From Marinobacterium rhizophilum DSM 18822 (GTDB lineage: Bacteria > Pseudomonadota > Gammaproteobacteria > Pseudomonadales > Balneatricaceae), in NCBI RefSeq assembly GCF_000378045.1, contig NZ_KB899120.1, positions 1 to 41,646 of the forward strand: a stretch of 41,646 nt of DNA. The letters are read 5' to 3'. The position numbers and the translations under genes are program-made. Below are positions 18,605 through 27,292 of this stretch, piece by piece (within the stretch, counting starts at the first letter, position 1; every line of letters begins with the position of its first letter). The notes beneath the pieces are model-generated. The model was not told where the DNA came from, did no database searches, and saw nothing but the letters and a program-made list of their open reading frames with translations.

Positions 18605-18923
18605 CCGCCGACTTTTTTGCGGCGACCCGCGACCTGCTGTGCCGCCATGGCTGCTTAGGCTGCACAGCGCCGGCTTTCCCCTCTGTGTCGAATATTCCGT
18701 CAGCTAACGCGCGTTGCCACAAACTGTCGACAATGCTGTGGTGGTTCAAGCGTCGCTGATCGCATGATTCCTGCTTTAAATCACGTATTACGCCGTTTTA
18801 GCCTTTTGTCTAGGTTAACAATTGCCCTTTTTTGATTAAGCTTGCTGTGAGTTTTTCGTTAAGTGTCAACAATCTGGTTGGCTGTTAACGGCCACAGGCG
18901 GATAACAATAAAGGGGCTGCAGC
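18605..18923. other. Intergenic region between panP and prpE
   Basis: No gene is evident. CGCCG-(9)-CGGCG just after the panP stop is a weak hairpin. An AT-rich stretch (about 18770-18870) probably holds the prpE promoter, and AAGGGGC precedes the prpE ATG. I could not define boxes with confidence. Confidence 0.35.
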
Positions 18924-20819
18924 ATGACATATCAGGCGGAATACGCACGATCGATCGACAATCCGCAGGCGTTTTGGGGTGAAAAGGCCGCAGCGCTGCA
19001 CTGGTTCAAGGCGCCGCAAGAGATACTTTCCAGGGATGAAAACGGCGTCGATCGCTGGTTTGTCGACGGCGAACTGAATACCGCTTACCTGGCGCTGGAT
19101 GTGCACATTGAACAGGGCCGCGGTGAGCAGGCCGCGCTGATTTATGACTCGCCGGTAACCCAAAGCAAAAAGATATTCACGTATCGCGAGCTGCGTGACG
19201 AGGTTGCGCGTTTTGCCGGCGTGCTCAGCGCGCAGGGGGTCGTCAAGGGCGACCGGGTGCTGATCTACATGCCGATGATTGCCGAAGCGGTGATCGCCAT
19301 GTTGGCAGTGGCACGTCTGGGGGCTGTGCATTCGGTGGTGTTCGGCGGTTTTGCAGCCCCGGAGCTCGCCGTGCGTATTGATGATGCCAGCCCGCGCGTG
19401 ATTGTCACCGCGTCCTGCGGTATCGAAATTGCCAAGGTCATTCAGTACAAGCCGCTGCTGGATGACGCACTGCGACGTGCCCAGCACGCCCCCGATGCCT
19501 GTGTTGTGCTGCAGCGGCCCGAGGCCACTGCCGAGCTTGTTCCAGGGCGCGATCTGGACTGGCATACCGCCATGGCGCAGGCGCAGCCTGCCGATTGCGT
19601 ACCGGTCAGGGCGACGGATCCGCTTTATATTCTCTATACCTCCGGCACCACCGGCAAGCCCAAGGGGGTGGTCAGGGATAATGGCGGGCACGCCGTGGCG
19701 CTGAACTACTCGATGCAGGCCATTTACAACATGAGCCCCGGCGAGGTTTTCTGGGCGGCGTCGGATGTGGGCTGGGTGGTCGGCCACTCCTATATCGTGT
19801 ATGCCCCCCTGTTGGCCGGCTGCACAACGCTGGTGTATGAGGGCAAGCCGGTGCGTACACCGGATGCGGGTGCCTTCTGGCGCGTCTGTGCCGAACACCG
19901 CGTTAAGGCACTGTTTGCCGCACCGACTGCCTTTCGGGCCATCAAGAAGGAAGATCCCGAGGGCGCCTTGCTGGGCCAGTATGATCTGTCCTGCCTGAAA
20001 ACCATCTTCATGGCGGGTGAGCGGCTGGATCCGCCCACCTATGAATGGACCCGGGAGGTCACCGGTCTGCCGGTGGTGGATCACTGGTGGCAAACCGAGA
20101 CGGGCTGGGCCATCTGTGCCAATCCCACGGGGCTTGAAGTGCTGCCCCCCAAGCCCGGTTCATCCACCGTGCCGGTGCCGGGCTATAACGTGCGCATCCT
20201 CGGCCCTGCCGGTGAAGAACTGCCGGCCGGAGAACAGGGCATACTGGCGCTCAAGCTGCCGTTGCCGCCTGGCTGCCTGCCGACCATCTGGGGTGACTTT
20301 GAGCGTTTTCGCTCAGGCTATCTGTCGGACTATCCGGGCTATTATTCGTCCGGTGATGGCGGTTACAAGGATGAAGACGGCTACGTGTTTATCATGGGGC
20401 GCACCGATGATGTGATCAATGTCGCCGGGCACCGCTTGTCGACCGGCGAGATGGAAGAGGTTGTCGCGGCACATCCGGCGGTGGCGGAATGTGCCGTGAT
20501 TGGTGTGCATGATGACCTCAAGGGTCAGCAGCCGGTGGGGCTGGTGCTGCTCAAGGACGGTGTGGAGCTGGACGAAGCCCAGCTTGAAGCCGAGCTGGTG
20601 GCCAGGGTGCGTGAAGCTATCGGCGCCGTGGCCTGTTTCAAGCGCGCCGTGGTGGTGCAGCGCCTGCCCAAGACCCGCTCGGGCAAAATATTGCGTAAGC
20701 TGCTGCGCCAGATCGCCGACGGGCAGGATTACAGCGTACCCTCAACCATCGATGATCCCACCAGTCTGGACGAGATAGAGGCTGTGTTTGACAGTCGGGG
20801 GCTGGTCAGCAAGGTCTGA
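18924..20819 (+). CDS. prpE: Propionyl-CoA synthetase
   Basis: PrpE activates propionate with ATP to propionyl-CoA, the entry to the methylcitrate cycle. The 631-residue protein is an ANL-superfamily adenylating enzyme: the P-loop-like YTSGTTGKPKGVVRDNGG, WWQTETGW in the core, SGDGG and the hinge GRTDDVINVAGHRLSTGE, and the catalytic Lys in RSGKILRK near the C-terminus. RDNGGHAVALNYSM and GEVFWAASDVGWVVGHSYIV are closer to PrpE than to acetyl-CoA synthetase, and the length matches E. coli PrpE (628). AAGGGGC lies upstream of the ATG. None of prpB, prpC, prpD or the regulator prpR is adjacent, so it is an orphan copy. A terminator follows (20826-20852). Confidence 0.9.
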   Translation: MTYQAEYARSIDNPQAFWGEKAAALHWFKAPQEILSRDENGVDRWFVDGELNTAYLALDVHIEQGRGEQAALIYDSPVTQSKKIFTYRELRDEVARFAGVLSAQGVVKGDRVLIYMPMIAEAVIAMLAVARLGAVHSVVFGGFAAPELAVRIDDASPRVIVTASCGIEIAKVIQYKPLLDDALRRAQHAPDACVVLQRPEATAELVPGRDLDWHTAMAQAQPADCVPVRATDPLYILYTSGTTGKPKGVVRDNGGHAVALNYSMQAIYNMSPGEVFWAASDVGWVVGHSYIVYAPLLAGCTTLVYEGKPVRTPDAGAFWRVCAEHRVKALFAAPTAFRAIKKEDPEGALLGQYDLSCLKTIFMAGERLDPPTYEWTREVTGLPVVDHWWQTETGWAICANPTGLEVLPPKPGSSTVPVPGYNVRILGPAGEELPAGEQGILALKLPLPPGCLPTIWGDFERFRSGYLSDYPGYYSSGDGGYKDEDGYVFIMGRTDDVINVAGHRLSTGEMEEVVAAHPAVAECAVIGVHDDLKGQQPVGLVLLKDGVELDEAQLEAELVARVREAIGAVACFKRAVVVQRLPKTRSGKILRKLLRQIADGQDYSVPSTIDDPTSLDEIEAVFDSRGLVSKV

Positions 20820-20825
20820 TGTTAA

Positions 20826-20852
20826 CCCGGCTGACACATACATCGTCAGCCG
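20826..20852 (+). terminator. prpE terminator hairpin
   Basis: CCGGCTGAC, an 8-9 base loop and GTCAGCCGG form a perfect 9-bp stem beginning seven bases after the prpE stop. There is no clear T-run after it, so it may act with Rho or stabilise the 3' end. Confidence 0.6.
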
Positions 20853-21187
20853 GCGCAGTGCCGGAAATCTGTAGGAATCCGGGCTCTTACAAACGGCGAT
20901 ACAAAGTATCCCGCCTGCCGGATTACGCACTGTATTCGGCCGGCGGCTGCCTGCACGCCGTCAGTGTCCACCCCGCAGCATGTCTTTGCCACCACTCGCC
21001 GCCTGAATAACAGCATCGGCTCAGCCGGGCTGCTGGCGCTGCACTGTATGGCAGAGACAATATACTTTATACCGTTATCTACTATGTTGCGATTTCAACA
21101 TCTTAACTTATGCGATCAGCGCCGGCGGTCAATTCCAATCGCAGGGCGGGGGTTATCGGGGTGATCCTGGGGGGGAGGCGCACATAC

Positions 21188-21225
21188 CCGCCTGAAAGGG
21201 CTGCTGTGCGCAGCCATTCAGGCGG
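21188..21225 (-). terminator. Long hairpin downstream of the SDR gene
   Basis: CCGCCTGAA / TTCAGGCGG outside and GGCTGC / GCAGCC inside give a 15-bp stem with small bulges (AG against A) and a TGTGC loop. It lies about 85 bases after the minus-strand SDR stop. Without a T-run it could be a 3'-end stabilising or REP-like element as well as a terminator. Confidence 0.45.
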
Positions 21226-21309
21226 CTCGGCTGGGTGTTAGCCGGCTGCTTGTACTGTCTGAGCTATTGGTTGTGCTGCCGGCCCGCGGCCTACCTGGCC
21301 AGTGCGTCC

Positions 21310-22158
21310 TTACCTGTTTTCGCGATTCGACACGGCATTCAGTACCTGGTCCAGTGCGCGGCTCGAAAGCAGGCGTTTGAGGATGCCGAATATCCAGGTC
21401 GGGGTGGTGACATAGTAACGGGGGCGGGCGCGTGGTGCTTCCAGTGCCTTGATGACCTGTACCAGTACCGCTTCAGGCCGTTTGGTGAACGGATCCTTCT
21501 TATGCGGTCCTTCGGCGGCCAGGCGGCGCTCGACCGCCGCGTACGTTCGACGGTGAGCACTGTTCTGGGTATCAATGTTCTGCTTGAACTTGAGGTAGGC
21601 GTTTTCCCTGAAGCGGCTCAGGACGGGCCCCGTATCGATCAGTGAAACCTGAATGCCGCTTCCCCTGAGCTCCAGGCGCAGGGTGTCGGTCAGGCCTTCC
21701 AGGGCGAATTTCGACGCATTGTAGGCACCGCGGTACTTCAGCGCGATCAGGCCCAGCACCGAGCTGTGCTGGATGATGCGGCCGTAACCTTGCTGGCGCA
21801 TGATCGGCAGCACGCGACAGGTCAGTTCATGGGTTCCGAACAGGTTGGTTTCGAACTGCTCCCGCAGCACGTCGCGGCTCAGGTCCTCGATCGCACCGGG
21901 CTGGCCGAATGCGCCATTGTTGAACAGTGCGAAGAGGGTGCCGCCGGTTTGGCGGGTGGCCCATTCAACGGCTTGCCGGATCGAATCGGAATCATCAAGA
22001 TCCAGCCTGCAGGCTTCGAAACCCTGTTGCTCGAGATGCTCCACGTCCTCGGGCTTGCGCGCTGTTGCCAGTACTCGGTAGCCACGCTGGCGCAGTCCCA
22101 GTGCCACGTGGTGGCCGATACCGCTTGAACAGCCGGTAATCAATATGCTTTTTTCCAT
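21310..22158 (-). CDS. Short-chain dehydrogenase/reductase (YbbO-like)
   Basis: The 282-residue classical SDR starts SILITGCSSGIGHHVALGL, the cofactor-binding TGxxxGIG motif. FNNGAFG is a variant of NNAG, HSSVLG holds the catalytic Ser, and YNASKFALEG holds the YxxxK pair. Basic residues after the second strand (TARKPED) favour NADP(H). The whole sequence, including the C-terminal RYYVTTPTWIFGILKRLL tail, resembles E. coli YbbO, an NADP-dependent aldehyde/ketone reductase. I chose ATG 22158 because the open frame upstream lacks homology and AGAGGATGAA lies before it. It is followed on the minus strand only by a hairpin, so it is probably monocistronic. Confidence 0.85.
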   Translation of the reverse strand: MEKSILITGCSSGIGHHVALGLRQRGYRVLATARKPEDVEHLEQQGFEACRLDLDDSDSIRQAVEWATRQTGGTLFALFNNGAFGQPGAIEDLSRDVLREQFETNLFGTHELTCRVLPIMRQQGYGRIIQHSSVLGLIALKYRGAYNASKFALEGLTDTLRLELRGSGIQVSLIDTGPVLSRFRENAYLKFKQNIDTQNSAHRRTYAAVERRLAAEGPHKKDPFTKRPEAVLVQVIKALEAPRARPRYYVTTPTWIFGILKRLLSSRALDQVLNAVSNRENR

Positions 22159-22302
22159 GGCCGCTTCATCCTCTGTGCGCCGTTGCTGACTGGGCAGGCA
22201 TGCTAGCAGATTTACGCCCGGCAATTGAGCTTTGTCATTGCTCAGGCGCCTGCCGCCAGATCAGAAAGCCACCCGGCGAACAGCGCACTGCCAGGACCCC
22301 GA

Positions 22303-23187
22303 TCAGAGGTAAAACACCGACAGCAGCATAATCGCCAGTAACGATATCGGCGTCGATAGCATGATGATTGCTGCCACCTGGTCTTTGGGGCCCTGGTACT
22401 GGGTGGTCATCATGTAGCTGAGTACAGCCACCGGCATGCAGGACTGAATCAGCAGGGATTTTTCGAGCATGTCGGGCAGTGGCAGCAACAGTATGGCCAA
22501 CCAGGCCGCGATAAGGCCAATGAGTACCCGGCCGGCGCTGATGCATCCCACCAGCTTCAGGTCGCTCAGGTTGCGGATGCTGATTGAACCGAGTGAGCGG
22601 CCCAGCAACAGCAGCATGATCGGCAGGGTGATGCCGGCCAGCATGTCCAGCGTATTGAGCATCGGCGCGGGTACGGTCGTGCCCGTCAGCAACAGGATCA
22701 CGCCCACGAGCAAGGCGATGATCGAGCCATTGGTGAGCAGGGCGCGGGGGTTCAGTTTGCCGGACATCAGCCAGGCGCCGAAGGTAAAGTTGCTCAGCCC
22801 CACGATGGTGGACGTCAGCACGGCGTAGGGCAGCGCTTCAGGTCCCAGCAGGGCAAACACCACCGGAATGCCAAGGTTACCGGTATTGGGGTTGACCAGT
22901 ACCGGCAGCAGAAATCGCATCGGTTGTCCGCTGATGCGCAGTGCCAGAGCGGCCATGAGCGCCGCAATAATGAGCATGCTGGCAGTCGCCAGTGCAATGT
23001 CGGACAGCACGCCGATGTCGGCCTCCATCCTCAGCAATGAATTGAGCAGCAGGCTCGGCAGGCCGATGACCATCACCAGCTGGCCTAGGTCCGGGCTGTC
23101 CAGCAGCCGGGTACGCTTGCTCAGGATCCAGCCAAGACTGGTGCAGACCAGCACCGGTGTAAGGCTGGAGAAAAACTCGATCAGCAT
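22303..23187 (-). CDS. AEC-family transporter (auxin efflux carrier type)
   Basis: The 294-residue inner-membrane protein has about ten hydrophobic segments in two groups of five separated by a short loop, the AEC fold. It begins MLIEFFSSLTPVLVCTSLGW. NPNTGNLGIPVVFALLGPEA is the conserved Asn/Pro-containing break of the first half, and LPIMLLLLGRSLGSIS starts the second. Bacterial relatives export or import malate, malonate or other organic acids; the substrate cannot be told here. I start at ATG 23187 (AGAGGCAAGG upstream) and not the longer frame, because homology begins there. It lies about 145 bp upstream of the SDR start on the same strand, so co-transcription is possible. Confidence 0.85.
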   Translation of the reverse strand: MLIEFFSSLTPVLVCTSLGWILSKRTRLLDSPDLGQLVMVIGLPSLLLNSLLRMEADIGVLSDIALATASMLIIAALMAALALRISGQPMRFLLPVLVNPNTGNLGIPVVFALLGPEALPYAVLTSTIVGLSNFTFGAWLMSGKLNPRALLTNGSIIALLVGVILLLTGTTVPAPMLNTLDMLAGITLPIMLLLLGRSLGSISIRNLSDLKLVGCISAGRVLIGLIAAWLAILLLPLPDMLEKSLLIQSCMPVAVLSYMMTTQYQGPKDQVAAIIMLSTPISLLAIMLLSVFYL

Positions 23188-23405
23188 GGACCTTGCCTCT
23201 GAAAAATTAAGTGCAGAACCGGGGCTGGGCCTAGCTGCGGTTTCACATGATAGCGCTAGCATGTTGTATGACAAAGTATCTTTTAAGCCAAAACGCTCAA
23301 GCGAAGGCTAAAAATTCGCAAATCAGCACCGGGTGAAGGCGCAGCCAAACCGTAAAGCACGCCTGGCATGCCCCGGTTAATGCGGGCCCGGACGGGCGTT
23401 ACCCG

Positions 23406-25241
23406 CTAGTGCGGATAGAGCTCGGCCAGCGGTGGGGAGGGTTGTGCTCGACCAGCACAGCTCTCGAGCGCCTTTAAGCTGGTTAACAACCGCTCGGCAT
23501 TGACCGCGGGTCTGTCCTGTAACCCGGCGTCGGGCGGCGTGTTCGACTTGACCGTAGGCGCGGCTTTTAACGCCGCTTCGGGTGCGAAAAGCGCGCGGTC
23601 CAGCGCGGCAAGTTCAGCCTGCAGGGCGGCATCGCCCAGCGCGGCGATGCGCGCCAGGCTCGGTGGCTGGGTGCCGGTGAGCCGGCAGGCGTCGGCCCAG
23701 TCGAGGATCGCTCGGCGGATCTGGGCAGGATTCCCCTGCCGGCAGGCTTGCTGTACCTGGCGTTCGGCGATCTGCCGGTTGGGTGTGTCGTGCCTTTCGG
23801 CGGCGGGCAACTTTGGCGGGCGTGGGCGCTGGCGGGCGCGCCACCAGCCCAGGGCCAGCAGGCCGCAGAGCCCGGCCCAGGCCAGGTTGCTCCATAGCAG
23901 CCAAGGGGACAGCAGCCCGGGGGACAGGTCCGCATTGTTCTGCGTGCTGGCCGTGGGGGCTGCCGCTGCTGTTTCAGCGTCAGTCACGGCGGCAGTTGTG
24001 GTCGCGGTTGTGACAGCCGGTGCCTGTACTGGTGCGGTAGCAGGAGTCTGGGCGGTGGGCGCCGGCTGGCTGCCCTGGCGCGGCGGCAGGACGGTGAGGG
24101 TGATCGGCTCGCTGGTGGCTTCGCTGAACTCGCCGCTTTGGCTGTTCCACCAGCGTACCCGGCTTGCCGGCAGGGTCAGGGTGCCGGGCTGGGTGGGGAC
24201 CAGGCCAACGCGCTGGCTGCGGCTGATATGCAGGCCATCGGCGCCGGCCTGCTGTTGATCGTAGACCGGCTCCGGGTACACCCGCACGCCATCGAGCGCT
24301 GGTGGCGTCAGGCCCGGCAGCCGCGCCGGATCGGCGCCTTCGGTTTCCAGGCGCAGGTTGAGGGTGACCGGTTCACCGGCATAGACGCTGGTCGTGCCGC
24401 TTTCGAGCCACTGCTTGAGCTTGAGGCTGTCGGCGGGCAGCCAGTCATCGCCGGCGTTGGCTGGTGGCGCCTTGACCTCGATCTGTTGCGCCTCGGTGCG
24501 CAGCCGCACCGCCTGGCCGCGGTTGAGGTCGAACACCGAGCGCGATCCGCCCTTGACCGTCGTGAGCATCTGGGCCGGCAGCTGCAGGGCGCCCGGTTGC
24601 CGGGCAAACAGGGCATAGTTCTTCTCGTACACCAGGTAGGGGCGGCCGTTGAGGGTACGCTGGTACTGGCGATCCTCCAGCTCGACCAGCCGGGCGCCGT
24701 CGACGGTCAGCGGGGTGATCTGCAGTTCCGACAAGGCGACCGCGGTATTGAGCCGCACCCGTACCCGCAGTTGCTGGCCCGGATACAGGGTCTGGGGCTG
24801 TAGGTCACGCTCCAGGAAGTAGTCACCGCCCTTGGCGTTGGCGCTGACCTGGGGCGCGGTCACTCGCACCTGCAGTGGCTCGCTGCGTGCCCCTTGCAGT
24901 TCAAAGGCCGGGATTTGGATCAGGCCCTTTTGCTTGGGCGCCAGGCTGTACTGCCACTGGGTAAAGGCGCTGGTCTCGCCGTTGATGGAGCGCAGCTGGC
25001 GACTCTGGCTGCGACCCAGCACGTCGAAGAACGGCTCCACGGCACTGATATCGGGTTCGGCGCGGGTGTCGCGGGAATCGAAGCGCAGGCTCAGGGTCAG
25101 GGTTTCATCCAGCGCCAGCTGGGTGCGGTCAACGCTGGCGCTCAGCGTATCGGCGCGCAGCAGGGCGCTGTTCAGCGCCAGCAGCAGGCCGAATAACAGG
25201 GTCAGGAGTGCGGTCCGTGACAGCGGGGTGATGCTTACCAT
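23406..25241 (-). CDS. batD: BatD family protein
   Basis: This is the last gene of the Bat operon. The 611-residue protein has a signal segment (TALLTLLFGLLLALNSALLR), a long periplasmic beta-rich region of repeated Ig-like character (SASVDRTQLALDETLTLSLR; QTLYPGQQLRVRVRL; GEPVTLNLRLETEGA), an Ala/Thr/Pro-rich linker (about residues 390-435), one membrane helix (LLSPWLLWSNLAWAGLCGLL, about 445-465) and a basic cytoplasmic tail. BatD proteins were named for aerotolerance in Bacteroides. They seem to present or recruit the VWA proteins made beside them, but the molecular role is unsettled. Its start overlaps the end of batBC by seven bases. Confidence 0.88.
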   Translation of the reverse strand: MVSITPLSRTALLTLLFGLLLALNSALLRADTLSASVDRTQLALDETLTLSLRFDSRDTRAEPDISAVEPFFDVLGRSQSRQLRSINGETSAFTQWQYSLAPKQKGLIQIPAFELQGARSEPLQVRVTAPQVSANAKGGDYFLERDLQPQTLYPGQQLRVRVRLNTAVALSELQITPLTVDGARLVELEDRQYQRTLNGRPYLVYEKNYALFARQPGALQLPAQMLTTVKGGSRSVFDLNRGQAVRLRTEAQQIEVKAPPANAGDDWLPADSLKLKQWLESGTTSVYAGEPVTLNLRLETEGADPARLPGLTPPALDGVRVYPEPVYDQQQAGADGLHISRSQRVGLVPTQPGTLTLPASRVRWWNSQSGEFSEATSEPITLTVLPPRQGSQPAPTAQTPATAPVQAPAVTTATTTAAVTDAETAAAAPTASTQNNADLSPGLLSPWLLWSNLAWAGLCGLLALGWWRARQRPRPPKLPAAERHDTPNRQIAERQVQQACRQGNPAQIRRAILDWADACRLTGTQPPSLARIAALGDAALQAELAALDRALFAPEAALKAAPTVKSNTPPDAGLQDRPAVNAERLLTSLKALESCAGRAQPSPPLAELYPH

Positions 25242-27292
25242 CGGGTTTCCTCGGGTGGTGTCCAGCGGCCCTGGCGATAGGCCTCCAGCTTCTGCTGATA
25301 TTCGTATTCAAACTTGCGCCGCAGCAGCCCGCCGGGATCATCCGGCAGCTGACGCAGCCAGCGTTCGAGCTGCTGTGATCGCTCCGGTGACGGATCGCCG
25401 TTCGCCGCCAGCGCGTTCTGGCCGTCGTCCGGCGGCTGCTTTTCATCCCTACCGGCATCCTTGTCGGCATCGCTGACGGTGGTTGCCTCGTCGGGCTGAT
25501 CGGCGCTGTTCGGGTCCGCTTTGGACGGTGCCTTGTTTGCCGGGTGCGGCTTGTTGGCTGCTGAGTCTGAGGGCGATCCCGGGGCCGAATTTCGGTCCCC
25601 GTCCTGCGGCTGACTGTCAGCCTGCTGTGGCCTTTTGCCTTGTGAGGGATTGGCGCCTTGCGACGGATTGGCGTCCTGCTGCTGAGTGCCGTTCGGGTTC
25701 TCTTTTGGGTCCTGGTTCTGGTCCTGGCGCTTATCCTGGGAATTGCCCTGGCCGGATTGGGAGTTCTTCTGTTGCTGTTGCTGTTGCTGTTGCTGCTGTT
25801 TCAGCAGCTGCGCCACCAGGTCGCGGTTGGCCCTGGCATCGGCCAGCTGCGGGTCGCGCTGCAGGGCCTGATCATAGGCGTCCAGCGCCTCCTTGAGCTG
25901 ACCGCCCTTGGCCAGGGCGTTGCCGAGGTTGTAGTGATTGCGGGCGTTGTCCTGCTGCGCAATGGCTTCGCGAAAGCTCTCGCTGGCGCCGCTGAAATCG
26001 CCACTGCGGTAGCGGGCGCTGCCTCGCCAGGCGGGGTCGCGGAACTGGCCGGCGGCCTGTTCGAACTGCTGCGCCTTGTAGTGAGCAGCCCCCTGCTGAT
26101 TAGGCGTCTGCCAAAGGTTGCGCCACAGATTGCCGGATAGCCCGGCAATACTCGCGTCTGCCGCCGGCGCGGTGGATGTGGTGCTGTCCGTTGCGGTGGT
26201 GCTTTCGGCGGTACTTTGGGTGATGTTTTCGGCGGCGTTCGCCGGTCGGGGCGCGATACCCGGGGTGATCAGGCTGACCAGCAGCAGGCTCAGCAGCCAG
26301 CCGCGGCGAAAGGCGAGGGCGGCCACCGGCAGCAGAAGCAGTACCAGCCAGGGGCCGGCCTCGTGCCACTGGGCGAACGACTGCCCCAGCGGCGGCTGCT
26401 CGGCCAGGACGTTATCGATGCGCGCCTCGGCAAACTGGGCTCGGAAGTCATCGAGTTCGTCGCCGCTGGCACTCAGCGCCCGGTAGATGCCGCCACTGTC
26501 GCGGGCCAGGCGGATCAGCGCTTGAGCGTCGAGCCTGGCCAGGATCATGTTTCCTGCGCGGTCGCGGGCAAAGCTGCCGTCGTCGGTGGGGATCGGTGCC
26601 CCCTCGGCGGTACCGACCCCGAGGATCGACAGCCGCTGGCCGCTGGCCTGCAACTGCGCCGCCACCGCATCGGCGGCCGCGGGTGTGACCCCGTCGGTAA
26701 TCAGCAGCAGCTGGCCGTCCGAATGGCCGCTCTCGTTGAGCAGCGCCAGCGCACGTTCCACCGCGGCTTCCACCTGGCTGCCGCGCACCGGCATGATGGC
26801 CGGTGACAGGGTCGGCGCCAGGGCCAGCAGGGTCTGGCGGTCCTGGCTCAGCGGGCTGACGACATGGGCATCGCCGGCGTAGACCACCAGTGCGGTGAGC
26901 CCTTCGTGGCGGGCCCGCAGCAGGTCGATCAGGCGCAGGCGCGCCTGCATCAGGCGCGAGGGCTTGAGGTCCTGTGCCAGCATGGACGGGGACAGGTCGA
27001 GGATCACCACCAGTGCGGCTTGCGGCTGGTACACCGGCTGCGGCAGCTGTTGCCAGGTGGGCCCGGCCAGCGCCAGGGTACCCAGAAGCCAGGCGGCGCC
27101 GAGGCCCAGCACGGGGGCGCGGCGCCGCTGGCAGGGCTGCTGTTCCAGCAGCGGCTGCAGCAGGCTGGCAGGGATCAGCCGCTGCCAGCCGCTGACTTGA
27201 GCCTGCTGTTGCCACAATCGATAACCCAGCAGGGCGGCGGGAATCAGCAGTAGCAGCCACAGCGGACGCAGGAAGTGAAAGGCGTCGATCAT
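25235..27292 (-). CDS. BatB-BatC fusion: VWA plus TPR protein
   Basis: The 685-residue membrane protein starts with two hydrophobic segments (RPLWLLLLIPAALLGYRL; VLGLGAAWLLGTLALAG). A von Willebrand factor A domain follows with the metal site DLSPSMLAQDL and LLITDGVTPAA. A third membrane helix lies near residues 320-345. Then come tetratricopeptide repeats (HYKAQQFEQAAGQF; SFREAIAQQDNARNHYNLGN; KEALDAYDQALQRDPQLADA) and a long low-complexity tail starting with about eleven Gln, rich in Gln, Asn, Asp, Ser and Pro. It combines what Bacteroides encodes as separate BatB and BatC. It overlaps batA by four bases (ATGA) and batD by seven. The disordered tail faces the same side as the VWA domain. 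Confidence 0.88.
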   Translation of the reverse strand: MIDAFHFLRPLWLLLLIPAALLGYRLWQQQAQVSGWQRLIPASLLQPLLEQQPCQRRRAPVLGLGAAWLLGTLALAGPTWQQLPQPVYQPQAALVVILDLSPSMLAQDLKPSRLMQARLRLIDLLRARHEGLTALVVYAGDAHVVSPLSQDRQTLLALAPTLSPAIMPVRGSQVEAAVERALALLNESGHSDGQLLLITDGVTPAAADAVAAQLQASGQRLSILGVGTAEGAPIPTDDGSFARDRAGNMILARLDAQALIRLARDSGGIYRALSASGDELDDFRAQFAEARIDNVLAEQPPLGQSFAQWHEAGPWLVLLLLPVAALAFRRGWLLSLLLVSLITPGIAPRPANAAENITQSTAESTTATDSTTSTAPAADASIAGLSGNLWRNLWQTPNQQGAAHYKAQQFEQAAGQFRDPAWRGSARYRSGDFSGASESFREAIAQQDNARNHYNLGNALAKGGQLKEALDAYDQALQRDPQLADARANRDLVAQLLKQQQQQQQQQQKNSQSGQGNSQDKRQDQNQDPKENPNGTQQQDANPSQGANPSQGKRPQQADSQPQDGDRNSAPGSPSDSAANKPHPANKAPSKADPNSADQPDEATTVSDADKDAGRDEKQPPDDGQNALAANGDPSPERSQQLERWLRQLPDDPGGLLRRKFEYEYQQKLEAYRQGRWTPPEETRW

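Larger units (their letters stand above)
20820..21309. other. Intergenic region with two hairpins, no gene
   Basis: Between prpE and the SDR gene, which converge, I find two strong hairpins (20826-20852 and 21188-21225) and no gene. The short plus-strand frames here have no ribosome binding site or family resemblance. Confidence 0.45.

Noticed and set aside
18885-20093. A 402-codon minus-strand frame across prpE
   Set aside because: It is the antisense shadow of prpE with no family resemblance; prpE shows all ANL motifs.
25600-25800. A possible short tandem repeat or CRISPR-like array
   Set aside because: The repeats are Gln codons (CAG/CAA) in the low-complexity tail of the BatBC protein; there are no spacers and no direct-repeat unit.
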